DNA from: Ganoderma boninense
Lineage: Eukaryota; Basidiomycota; Agaricomycetes; Polyporales; Polyporaceae
Length of the DNA: 64,000 nt
Assembly (NCBI GenBank): GCA_002900995.3
Contig: CM035313.1
Coordinates: forward strand, 806,001 to 870,000
Reading direction: 5' to 3'
This document shows positions 44,851 through 55,890 of the stretch, in pieces; the first letter of the stretch is position 1, and every line of letters starts with the position of its first letter. Below the pieces are notes generated by a model. The model had not been told where the DNA came from. It did not search any database and saw nothing but the letters and a program-made list of their open reading frames with translations. The translations under genes and the position numbers were made by a program.

Positions 44851-45641
44851 CTAAGCATCAACAATTACGATGAGGTAGGCTTTAGTGAGTAATCCCGCTT
44901 GTTTACGCACCGAGTCCTCCCAAACATAGACAGGGGAAGGAGACCGAGATGAAGATTTATCGGAGTGGGATTGCTCCCCTTCCGCCGGCGAGTCTTCATG
45001 TGCGTTCGGAGGCAATGGGAGGCATAAAGGACTAGGTGAACGTCCGAACGGGTTGTCGTCTTGAACTTCGTCTGCACCAGGAGAACCAGCGTTTGCATGC
45101 CCTTCGTAAGCGGCCAAACCAGGCCTGCCCAACATGGTAAGAAGCTCCGCTGTAGATGCCTGACTGAAGCTGTTATCAAATAGGCCTGCAACATTGCGCT
45201 GAGTAACACAGCAGGCATAAGACCCTTGCATTACACTTACCGACACTGACAATATCGTGTAGGCCAGATGTCAAACTCTGCACTGGAGCTGCCGTGCCAG
45301 CAATTGGGCTGTCAGATCTCCCGGAAGGCTCCTCTCGGCTACTGACAGGAGGGCCTACTGTAGTAGGAGCCCGGTTCCAAAAAGTGAGCTCATATGTCAG
45401 TTTGAGAAACAGGCCACGCACCGATCTCTGAGTCTATCATCTCCCCCTGCTCAAAATGCAGGCTTTCGGTATCACCGGCATTTTCTCTTTCCATCAATGT
45501 TTGAGTCTCGTCATGGGTCTCCTCAACATCCAAAGATAGCAGAGCACGGCTGGGATCTGTAAGAGGTCTGAGCCTCATTTCAGGGTTGGGAGCGGGCCGT
45601 CGAGTTCGACGAGCTCGAGATGCTGCGACCGAGTCAGCCAT
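44851..45641 (-). CDS. Uncharacterised acidic, disordered protein, three exons
   Basis: Exons 45641-45422, 45357-45241 and 45185-44851; introns of 64 and 55 bp; 223 residues in consistent phase. The start is basic (MADSVAASRARRTRRPAPNP), then Glu/Asp-rich, then Ser/Pro-rich (NPFGRSPSPLCLPLPP, SDKSSSRSPSPVYVWEDS). Likely intrinsically disordered; no domain. Spacing and strand shared with the 44.2 kb gene and the HECT-like gene suggest these three entered or are kept together (inference). Confidence 0.5.
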
Positions 45642-45946
45642 TATTGTGAGTTGGAGAAGGAAGACAGGAGAGAGATTCTACCGGGGCCGAAGGGCCTGGT
45701 GTCTGATTTATACAATGCCGATGTTAGCACACGTGATTTGACATATGTGGGAGATTTTTGGGCTCTCCCAAGTTCGCATACACTTTGATTTCTCCAATAC
45801 CGAGAGGTAACGATGCTACCACACTAGATACATGCACCGAAGCTGTACTAGAGAGCAACATATGGAATATATGTGGTAAAGGAGGATACATAAGTATTGT
45901 AACAGCGTCGCTGTGAGAATACCCTTTGAGACCGACTGCGAGAAAG

Positions 45947-48900
45947 CTATAGGTTATTGTAATTGCCGCAGCTGTTGAGGAGCTGGCAGTGCATCCATGC
46001 ATCAAAGTCAGATGCTTGTTGCTCATCTACAATCGTGAGTGAATCTATGAGGAGCCTCTGGAGAAAAGAGGTGAATGTGACTTCCATCGTCGACGCGCAA
46101 GTGTGGAAGGCGATCGGAACGTCGTCTCGCTGAATGAACGCAGGTGCAAATGTTATCTACATATAATGTAAGAACATGTACAGAATAAAGTCGACAAATG
46201 GGCTCACCGGAATGCACCACGAAGGGTCCAAAGGGAGGGACGACCGGTCCGACACCGCCTCTAGCAACAACTGCGACCGGATCGTGGGTTTGCGGCGGTC
46301 TGAATCCCAAACCTCGTCTGGAATCTGGCCCAAAGCATGAACCATGTGATGCTCCGGATGTCCAACTCCGTGCAGGTAGCGATGAAGTGCCCGGGGGAAA
46401 AGGTTTTGAAGTATAAAATGCTCCTGTGTTATACCGGTTCTGACAAACTCGGGCGACAACCGGGATGTGATTTGCTTCGGGTCCGTGACTTGGAGAGTGT
46501 ATAGCGAAGCGATTGCCTGAGGAATCATAGTCTTAGTGAAGTGCGAGACTGTGAGCTAAATGCGAAATCATGAAAGTAAGCCTGATAGAAATCATGTGAG
46601 CGATAGGACGCATACCGAAAGTAAGGTGTCCGGTAGCATTCCAACAGGAGCGCGCACTTTGAGCCCACGAACAAAGGCCTGGAACTCTTTGTTCGAACTC
46701 CATTCTTGTACGCTCAAATGTCCTGGGGGGAAGAGGACCTTGTTGACGAAGAGGGATGTCCATTCACGGTGCTGTTCTGCAGTTTCGCGAGTCGCGCGCA
46801 CCTGCGATACCTAAGGCCGTTTAGTCAGCTACTAACCCATGAAGACGTGCGTATGGTGCATCTATACCTCCACATCCCCGACGTTGATGATAAACTGACA
46901 GATTGGAGCAGTCAGAGTATTCGGTAGGGGATCATCGGATCCAAGGTCCATCCAAACGCGAAGAGTTTGGGCACTGTCCGGATCTAAGAGTCGAAGCAGA
47001 GGGAGCGATATGACACTGAGAGGATCTTCATCATGGTCGTTGTAGACTGCGACCAGGATTGCGATCATGACAAAAAAGGGACATATGGGTTCAGGTCCTG
47101 CTCCGAGGACGAACAAATGCAGGGCTGCGATTGTGCCAAATGTCTGCCACTGGATCTGACGAGAAGCGGTGGTTATCCTGTTTGGGAGGAAGTTTGGAAT
47201 CTTGAATTTTCCACGATCTCCCCAGAACAGAGTGCTGTCCGCTGAGTGCAGCACTGCAAGACGAATGATGTAACGCGCAACGCCGTCTCCAATACCCTCA
47301 CCCCTGGAACGGACATCAGTGAGCCGGTCTGGCACAGGTGCATTTAGTAAATACGTACACGAAGTAGCTGACTGCCCCAGGAAACGTGCTGAACAGATCG
47401 CTGATGTTCTTAAGTTGCGCACGTCGTACCCTTGGCGGCAATGTAGGTTGAGGACGAGACTCAGGATCGGGATGCTCGATAAGGTGGGAAACAATGAACA
47501 GTAGCCCACGTGCGAGGTCATCTGGAGAGTCCCCTTTGAGAAAAACTTCAGGACCTTCGCCCTGAAAAGAGGCTCGCAGGCCTGTGTGCCATGCTCGCAA
47601 CTGATCAACAGAAAAGAGCGTCAATTTTGATCCTAAGATGTCAAACTGAGCTCAACCAATGTTGCAACAGTGTTTACAATGTCCGAGGACTCACCGTCGA
47701 CATCCACAGTGCGCTGCACTGGTCTTGAGGCAGGCTGGGAGACCAAACCCCTATTTGCATGCGACTGAGGGTGGGAAACTGGGCTACCGAAAGCACCCTG
47801 GGAGGGCCGATGGTGGGAGACAGAAACCCTTTCTTCTGCCACGGTGGGATGTGACGTTGGGGTGGTCGGAGGAGCCGACACTATAGGGTCTGGGTGCGAG
47901 ACATTTGCGGTCTGGAACAGAGTTCAAGTTGTGAGCTGCAAGTCAACTTGAACAGTGTCTACCATGGAAACTGACCGAAGATACAGTAGGACCTGGAGCC
48001 TCCACATGTAGCACAGGACGCGCTGAACCAAGGATGCGTTCAATACGATCGCGCGCGTTGGCTTGAGATGGAGGGTGGTAATGAGACGGCGAGCAGCTCG
48101 CGCATTGCGGGCAATAGTAGTCGCGGCAGAGAAACAGGTCGTTCTCAGGGTACTCGGGAAACTTGAACAATAAGGAGCTCGCAAATGTTCGAAAGGGGAA
48201 GCAGCCATGGACGGCACTGTGGCACAGGCATGGAGGCTCGAGCAGCAGCGTGGAAAGCGGTGCATGCATGTTGCCTTTCCGCATGGCTGGGGTTTAGTTA
48301 GACACCGCTCCTGGCCAGTGAGAAATTTTGGAGACATACCAAAGAAAACAGTTGGACCTGCCCATTCTGGGTGCTGGATGTCCCTTCCTTGTGGTGACGT
48401 GAGCCACTTGAACGTCAACGCCGAGTTGTAATACATGTAGTTGGACTCGAGCTTGAAAACAGTGCTGCTCGACCTCGATGAAGATTTCTTCTTCTTCATG
48501 ACGACCCATGGACTCTCATGAATAGGCGGATTGCTTTCCGATGTGGTTGCTAGAGTGTGACCCATGGATGCCGTGGGCGGGACGGTAGAAGGTATCAATG
48601 GGGAAGGAGGTTGGGGAGGAAGAGGTGGCAGGGATGCCATTGGCAATAGGAACCGATGCGTGTGTGCATGACGAGAGAGAGCAACATACAGCTGCGGCCA
48701 GATACACTGCTCTCCATCCGTCGCACTCACAGGGGCCTGAAATACAAGATTGTGGGTCTGCAGTTCTCCAAATATGGTTTCTCCCTGGTCGGTTTTAAAA
48801 GTCACTTCGGGTGGTGGCAGAAACGTGTCTTGTCCGTCGGACGAGAACTGTGTGCCCAGTGAGATTGCTTCTGGCAGTGCCGAGTGGGGACGACTTACGC

Positions 48901-49845
48901 AAAACGGGATGATGATGAACACTACATTGACCGAGCGGACGGCAGGCGCAGCCCGAGCACTGGTAGATGACGACGCCGCAGGAGCAATAGGGTCAAATGG
49001 TGTAGGGGCTGGGGAAGGGGGAAATGGAGCTCGAGGACCGCCGCGTCGAGAGCTTGCCTGGCTGGCAGAGTGCTGAGGCAACGTCCGTTGTGCGCTTTGC
49101 CGCCTCTGCTGAGCAACATTTCCCTGCAGCGGTTGTGGGGCCCGGAATACTGAGATAGGAGCGACTGCCCGAGGGACAAGCAGTTGAGCGGACGAACTGG
49201 TCGCTGAAGCAGAGAGACCATATGTGGCTGGCGGCACTTGAACAGGATATCCGCCTGCCGGAAGTGTGCTAGTGGGCAGGGATACAGGTCTGGAGGGCGG
49301 ATTTCCGGAAGGGTCGCGCATTTGAGAGGTAACATAGGGGCTATAAATGCATTATATAACGAAGAGAAAGTGACGGACGTTGATAGACATACACGAAAGA
49401 TGCGTGAGCTCCCCATATTTGACCGCATACACAAAGGGCATTGTGTTCAATAGCCCCATTGGCGTTCTCCTAGTGCTGTTATGAGGCCTAGAGCACTAAT
49501 GACTAGTGTCAGTACGCACCGGGTGAAACCCTCCACAAGACGACGCGTATCCTCCCTTCTGCCACGCGATGACAGCTATGTCGTCTCCTCGTTGGCTATG
49601 AAGCGTGGCGATAACATGCGTCTGCCACGAGTGTCCGCAGCCGCACAAATCAAAATGATTTTGAGGAACCTGGGTTCACGACAAAATATGAGCGTGAGCA
49701 GATGAGTACATAGTGCTCGACGCACAGTTATGACCGTCGGGGCCTGCACTTTGGACCATTCCGCGCAATTGCAGCCTTGAACCAAACAGGGGCCACGCTC
49801 ATAAAGAGCACGGTGAGGCATTGGGAAATGGGCTCTGGATGCCAT
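45947..49845 (-). CDS. Two CxCG zinc-type modules fused to a HECT-like C-terminal region
   Basis: Twelve exons: 49845-49735, 49669-49520, 49469-49393, 49340-48899, 48847-48340, 48286-47976, 47911-47657, 47600-47359, 47303-46868, 46810-46616, 46555-46208 and 46156-45947. Every junction is GT-AG and in phase; 1,094 residues. N-terminus: CLVQGCNCAEW, then LCGCGHSWQTH (about residue 45), and a second LCVCGQIWGAH (about residue 103), both C-x-C-G-x2-W-x2-H. A long Pro/Ser linker and another Cys-rich patch (LCRDYYCPQCASC) follow. The C-terminal half has GEGIGDGVARYIIR, FGTIAALHLFVLGAGP and near its end IAFHTCASTMEVTF, then FDAWMH. These recall the N-lobe and catalytic-Cys region of HECT ubiquitin ligases. 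The gene model is strong; the HECT relation is an inference from pattern. Confidence 0.65.
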
Positions 49846-50839
49846 GATACAGCCTAGTGGTTCGAGTGAAGACAGAAGTCGGCGAAAAATGAGTGCAGTC
49901 AGAGCGATGAAGCTGAGAGGACACTTTGCTCCCCAGATCGCCGAATACGTATGGGGGTGCTTCGCACGGTTTTCTGTGAAAGGTAACCATTCGGGGTAAG
50001 CCGACTGAGATAACCCCGGTCACTGAAGGAAAATGGAGTTACCGGAGTGACAGACTGCCATCGCAGACCAATGGGGCAGCAGTTCGCTGACCGAAACGAC
50101 TGAAGTCAACTGAGGTGCCCGCAGCGTAAATCGTACACAAAGTAAACTGAAGTGTGATGACGGGGACGACTGAATGCGTTAGAGGCGAAGTGGCTGAGGT
50201 GAATGAAGTGACCACAGTGACTTGCTGCTGTGACAACAGTAGAATTCCTGAGCGTTACTGAAGTGACCGAAGTAAACGGAAGTGAACTGAAGTGAGCCGA
50301 ATCGATCTGAAGTGAGCCGAAGTGAACTGACATTTACTTCAGGAATCGATCGCAAAACTGGTTTTTGTCCAATAAGAACCATCATAAACGGCGTCTTTCT
50401 GAACTTTGTCGCGGTTGCCCCACTGCTATCCGGAAATTTGCCGTTCAAGCGCCTGCTCGGCAGACGGTCGTAGACAGTTCGGCTAGATATACATCGGTCC
50501 TACCGTAGTGCATCTCTGCCTCTATATTTGTCATAAATCCACTCTGTGTACTGCTTTCTGTTCCATATTGTAACTTCTTGTTTCCGCGATTTAAATGGTT
50601 GCCTACCCACAAACCCCATTGTCCCACCACGTGTGACCAGGACCGCCCGGAGGGGCATTATCCCTATGTGAAGGGCTGCATACTTATGTAAATAATGCTC
50701 TGGCTGTAGAAGAGACCAGCAACCTGGAGGCTTGTCCTGTTGAGGCTCCCCCCAACGGTTTGTGACCCTAGGCCTCTAGCTTGTCTCAACGACTTTTGAT
50801 GCCCAACTTCGAAAGCAGTGGTAGTTAAGATGGTAAACA
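49846..50839. other. Gap with short tandem repeats
   Basis: No gene recognised. The left part is probably the promoter of the HECT-like gene; the middle carries the GAAGTGA repeats. Confidence 0.45.
50195..50340. repeat. Short tandem repeat, GAAGTGA(A/G)C motif
   Basis: ACTGAAGTGACCGAAGTAAA, then GGAAGTGAACTGAAGTGAGC and variants, with a period of about 10-11 bp and interruptions. Similar single units occur from 50090 onward. Looks like an expanding simple repeat. Confidence 0.65.
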
Positions 50840-53140
50840 TTACGTGCGCGTAGTTGGGCTAGGTCGGGGGCTTACTTGCCCATCTAACTCAGTCCAAAGA
50901 GCCTTGACCTCGTCCTTCAACTCCTCGATCCGCAACTTCCTCTCAGCGACCATATCCTCCAAACCCGAGCAGGCCTCCTCCGACACCGCGACGACCCGCG
51001 TATCCATCGTCTCCGCCAGCGCGGCCTGTCCGTCCAAACGCAGTCAGCACTCCGCACGCGCGCGCACACTCCCACCCATCACACCAAACACTCCAATCCG
51101 ATCACGCACCTTCAAGTCCCTCTCGAGGCCCTCCCCAACGCGGTCCCAGTCCTTCCACCACTTCCTCTTCGCGCGGTCCCAGCGTCCAACGGCCCAGCGC
51201 ACGCCCAGGGCCGCGCCGAGCATCCCGGCGCCGACGGCGGTCTCCGTGCTCATGCCTACGTCGATCACGCCCCCGAGCAGCTGCAACTCCGTCGCCCACC
51301 CCGCCCACGCGACACCGAGGCCCCAAGCACACTCCCGCTCATGCCGAGCACGGCCCGCTGCGCGGACGCGTGTAGCCGCGACGTCGGGTAGCCGAGTTGG
51401 GCCTGGCGGGCGTGGAGGGGCGCGGTGAGCGCGGCGGGGGTGAGGGCGTAGGAAGGGGACGAGGCGATGCGCGCGAGCGAGTTGAGCAGGACGGGCGAGT
51501 GGTAGGGCGCGCTGGGCGGGAAGGAGCGCGCGAGGTCGTCGGCGGAACGCGTGAAGGAGGCCTGCAGCGACGCGAGACGACCGGAGTGGAACACAAGCTG
51601 GCGCACACACGCATGGAACAAGGAATCAGCAAATAACAGGCCACGAAGAGTCTATTGGTTCAATGGCGCACCTTTCGCTCGAGATCCCTGCACCACGCGC
51701 GGTCGACGGCGGCGGTGACGGCCTCGCGGACGTCGTCGACGCGCCAGAACAGCTTGTACCACTGCAGCGCGTCCATCGTCGGCTGCACGCTCCGCTTCGC
51801 GTGCGCGACCGCCTTCGCGATCTCGTCCCCGTCCTTCCCGCCCGCGCCGAACACCTCCAGGTGCGCCTTGGCCTTTGCCTCCTCCATCTCGCTTCTGAGC
51901 TCGCTCGTCGCCTTCAAGACAGCGTTCGCCTCCAACTGAGCTCTGCCGAGCACGAAGTCGGCTGTGCTTAGTGCCTCTTTGATGAGTGCGCGGCCGGTCT
52001 GCGCGTGGACGGCGGCGACTGAGCCGCTGGGAACGCTGGATAGGATGTCCTTGACGGCGTTGGTGACGCTGGAGACATTCGAGCCGGTGGAGTCGTCCTG
52101 GTATCGCTGCACAGAGAGGGAGGACGCGGATCCATCAGCGAGGACCTCCAACCCATGGAGTGCCCGTGCAGGATCTACGAATAAGATATGCAGGCCCTCC
52201 TGTGCGCGGAGATGAGTTGCCCGGGAGTCGAGCGTACTCGTCGTGGCATCGGAGGAGGGCGGGGCAATGATAGCCAGGATGGTGTTCTCGCGGGAAATAG
52301 GGAGTGACGGGGTCGAAAGGACCGGGAAAATGGATTGTAGGGACGTTGACACGGGGTTGCAGACGACGATAGGCACGTCCGCGTTAAAGAGAGCTTTACT
52401 GCCTTCAGTGCTGGGGGTATTGATCTCGTTGACCTCTATTGGCATGCCAAAGCGCTGCAGCCATGAGGATTGGACATGGACTACGTCTTCGTTCTCGGAC
52501 GGGGATGTCCCATACCTAGCGTTCCAGCATGAAAACTCAGAACCAGAGGGCCGGAAACATGTTAACGCACTGGATTTTGACAACACGGCTGCCCTCGGGT
52601 TGAGAATCCCAACGTGTTCGGAGAGCTGCGCGTTGCTCGTCTGACGCGAACGGGTCTTGTAGGAGAGCCGTAACGAGCTCGTTCGCACCGGGAGTGCCGT
52701 CAACACCGTACACTAAACAACAGCTTAAGCATCCACCCTTCCCGCCTTCCCATCTTCCCCGAGTATGAATTTCAATGAAAAGACGCACCGACGACCCTCA
52801 CCCTGTCCTTCTCCCTCTTGTCTGGCGCAAGTGTCAGATCATCGTAGACCTTCCTCAGAACCTCCTCCCAGAACGGCAACGACTCCCGCTCAGACACGCC
52901 GTCCGAAACGGATTTTCCGCTAGGCAGAATGCGGGGAAGGAGCGTTGTAGTTTTGTGTAGCGTAGTCAAGACGTTGGTCCGCCGATCCTCTTGCGTTCGC
53001 GCAGGGGCGGTCGAAGAGCAGCGAGCCCCGCACTGACGCGTGCTTCGTGCGACACATGTCGCAGCCCTGAGTGCAGACGAGCTATGATGTTGAGCTGCAG
53101 AGCGAAGAAGGCCAGAGGAGGAGGCCAGACATGTCGGCAT
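50840..53140 (-). CDS. Mitochondrial Mmc1-like protein, with one frameshift
   Basis: Exons 53140-52789, 52712-52571, 52515-51672, 51597-51110, and 51025 to about 50876 or the stop at 50840. The start MPTCLASSSGLLRSAAQHHS is Arg/Ser-rich with few acids, as in mitochondrial presequences. The C-terminal region contains WRVDDVREAVTAAVDRAWCR, VFHSGRLASLQASF, MSTETAVGAGMLGAALGVRW and KRKWWKDWDRVGEGLERDLK, matching fungal Mmc1-type proteins, and ends in a coiled coil (LRIEELKDEVKALWTELDG). In exon 4 the frame breaks near 51315: SVLGASV is followed by AWAGWATELQLLGG one base out of frame, so one base appears to be missing. This is either an assembly error or a recent null mutation. Everything else looks intact. 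Confidence 0.75.
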
Positions 53141-53379
53141 GGATGAAAGTCACGATCATACCGAGACGCGTCCGTTGGCGCGCGACCGTCGCGTGCAGCT
53201 CCGCGTTCCGAGTCCACCCTTGCCCCTGCCCCGCCGATCTCGCGTACATATGTACGACCCACCGACCGCATACATATTTAGTGTATAATCCGTCCGAGAA
53301 GTACCTGTACACATTACATGCGTCCCCGTCCGCACGACAACAAGTTCTGCCATGAGCTACTGTATAGTAAGTACTAGAA

Positions 53380-54407
53380 TTACTCTTGGGTGACCACAAT
53401 CTTCGGAGGTGGTGGTGGTGGCGGGCCCGCTCGGCCGTTTGTTGGCCCCTCGTCCTCCTCGTCGCTCTCCTCCCCGATATCAAACAGCTCCTCCCTCTCG
53501 TCCCACACGTCCGATAGCCTCGTTGCTTTTGGGATGGAAGGGCGATTCGGGGTCGTCGGTTTGGGGGAGGAGGCCAAAGGAGTGTTGTGGAGGGGAAGAA
53601 GCTGCGTTCCGGCTGTGTCGTCGTCTTCCTCGTCGTCTGAAGGCATAGACTGGGTGTCGAGCGGGCGATATAAACGATTGATCTTAAAGCGCGATAATTG
53701 TCAGGTGAATGGGAGAGCGAAGCAATGACAGTACGAGAACCCACTTCACGTCTGTTTCTGTAATATCGCTCAAGGTGGAAGGCAGTGTACAGTCCTAGTG
53801 TCGACCCAAGGAGGTTGGCCTGAAAATGATTCATGAGCAACGCAAGTGTGGAGGGGCGAACGGTCTAACGTCGGCCGACGACTGACCGCAACATCGCCGA
53901 CCTGAAATTCTTTGTACTATATTTGCAGTCAGCATTCCGTTGCCCACGCGCATGCCAAAGTAGTGACGTACCGGCAGCATGGACTGCACAAACTCGCTGA
54001 CTATGCCTCCGAGGAAGAAGCAGACTACGCCTGTGAATATGAGCGGCGCGCTGCGCCAGAACCAGACACGTCTTGCGTCCCTGGATAGGTCCCGGGGGGA
54101 AGTTGGAGGAGGAGGGGCCTAAGGACAGTCTAGCGACTTACTCTTCGACGTCGAAGATGAAGTAGAACACCGCGGTTGCAAGGCCCATGCAGAGGAAGTG
54201 CAATAGTTTGTCATTGAGGGGTAGGGAGTGTGAGAAGTTGGTGAACCCGAGGAAGGCCAGTGAGAGAAGGATGAGAGCGGTGAAGACCAGGAACCACTGG
54301 ATACTTAGTGATCAACGTCCGGCTCGAGTACGACACCACGGAGGACTTACAGGTCGTAGTCGAAGGGGCAAGTCATACTTTGGTACGTGGAAATGGTGCG
54401 AGCGCAT
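53380..54407 (-). CDS. VanZ-like integral membrane protein
   Basis: About six exons. Exon 1 is 54407-54351 (MRSHHFHVPKYDLPLRLRP) and exon 2 is 54296-54142, with further exons around 54080-53965, 53935-53900, 53820-53745 and a last exon ending at the stop 53380. Four membrane segments: VFTALILLSLAFLGF, LLHFLCMGLATAVFYFIF, LIFTGVVCFFLGGIVSEF and NLLGSTLGLYTAFHL, with the VanZ-type NDKLLHF and GDV.ANLLGS motifs. The C-terminal tail (about 85 residues) is acidic and Pro-rich (DDEEDDDTAG, LSDVWDEREELFDIG) and presumably cytosolic. The function of fungal VanZ-like proteins is not established. The exon 5/6 junction near 53650-53745 is the least certain. Confidence 0.75.
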
Positions 54408-54734
54408 GACAGCCTTGTTCACCTTGCGAACCGCTTTGCGAGAGCGGCGTGCGGTGCGAGTCCATGTCGACTCGTCGTTACCCTCAGGGAGACCGAGCAT
54501 GGCTGAAATGCATGTATGCAATTCGTTGGGCAAGGCAAGGGTGTATGGTACCAGCACAGATAAAGCCTGGAGATGACGTAGAACGCAGAGTGCAGAAGTG
54601 GGAGGCGGTGGCCACTGCGCAAGTGCTGTAGCCGAGGACTGCCCCCTGGTGGTTATTGTGCGCTATTGCTGACGTTATTAGGCTGCCTAAAGATTAGATT
54701 ATCAGATAATGTTGAACTAACATTGCACTCAATA

Positions 54735-55673
54735 ATGCAGTCTTATTCCAGTGTTATCCAACGCTTGTCCGACGCCTCCGTCGCCCTTCCGCACAACCCC
54801 CGCCATGGCGGCTCCAAGTCCATGTCTCTCCGCATCCTCCAGGTCGCCCGACGCCCCATCTCACCTCTGAAGCCTCTATCGAGGGGTGCACTGCTGCTAC
54901 GGGCCATGTCTTCGAGCGCCAGCGACCTGCAATCCAAACTCGCCGGGTTCTCCACCTGCGAGATCTCCGACGCCCTCATCAAGCTGGGCGCGCCGCACGG
55001 CGGACACATCCCCGACATGAGCATGCTCTCCCCGGCCGACCAGAGCACGCGCCTCTGCGGCCCCGCATACACGGTCCAGATGGTCCTCGGGTCCAACAAG
55101 GACGCGCCCAAGCTCTCCGCGCACTTCGTGGACACCGTGCCGCATGGCTCCGTCGTGGTGATCAATGCCCCACCTCGTTCAGTAACATCTCTAAGCCCCT
55201 TCTATGTCCCGTGCTGAGCGAGCTTGCCCGTTTTGCTTTTGCGGTGCACAGGTGTGAAGAACGCGGTCTGGGGCGGCCTCATGACGGCGGGCGCGAAGTC
55301 GCGCGGCGCGCTCGGCGTGGTTATCGCTGGGAGGTGCAGGGACCTCGCCGAGCACCGCGAGGCATCTTTCCCCGTCTTCGCGAGGGGCCACTCCACCCTG
55401 GGCCAGTCCCCGTTCACCCGCCCGTCGGAGGTGAATGTCCCCGTCGTCATCCGCTCCCCGGACGTCTCCGACGAAGACTTCCTGCCAGTCCGAGTGGAGC
55501 CTGGAGACTGGGTCATTGCGGACGAGGACGGTGTTGTATGTGTCCCTGCTGCGAAGGCGGAGGAGGTGATAGGCTTGGCTGCAAAGGGAAGGGAGATCGA
55601 TGCGCTCTGTATGGAGGACATCAAGGCCGGGAAGGGTGTTCAGGCGTCGTTCAAGAAGCACCGCGGAAAGTAG
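54735..55673 (+). CDS. RraA-fold aldolase (HMG/CHA aldolase-like)
   Basis: Exons 54735 (or 54906) to 55176 and 55252-55673; intron 75 bp, GT-AG, phase 1. The core has STCEISDALIKLGAPHGG, GPAYTVQMVL, VWGGLMTAGAKSRGALGVVI and AGRCRD, where the last Arg-Asp pair with the upstream Asp is the metal/substrate signature of 4-hydroxy-4-methyl-2-oxoglutarate/4-carboxy-4-hydroxy-2-oxoadipate aldolases and RraA-like proteins. EPGDWVIADEDGVVCVP follows, as in the family. From ATG 54906 the product is 230 residues, the usual length. From ATG 54735 it gains a 57-residue Arg/Ser-rich leader that could target mitochondria. In fungi these enzymes act on oxaloacetate or aromatic-degradation intermediates (family knowledge). 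It looks functional. Confidence 0.85.
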
Positions 55674-55890
55674 TCCAGGTCGTCTTGAAGAAGCTACTAG
55701 AAGAATTGTACAGTATAGAAGCCTCTAACCTCCATCCGAAACGCAGACAAGTCTGAGCACGAACACCGTACCCGCAGGACGCATACCATTGCGCAATCCC
55801 TACTGACAAGCAGTGAAGCGACACTTGCTCGCCAGCGCTCACCATGGCACGAAGCAAAGCATGCAAAGAACCGACCGACCGACCGACCGC

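Noticed and set aside
55211..55756. Alternative plus-strand frame over the aldolase second exon
   Set aside because: It is a shadow; the spliced frame carries the conserved aldolase motifs.
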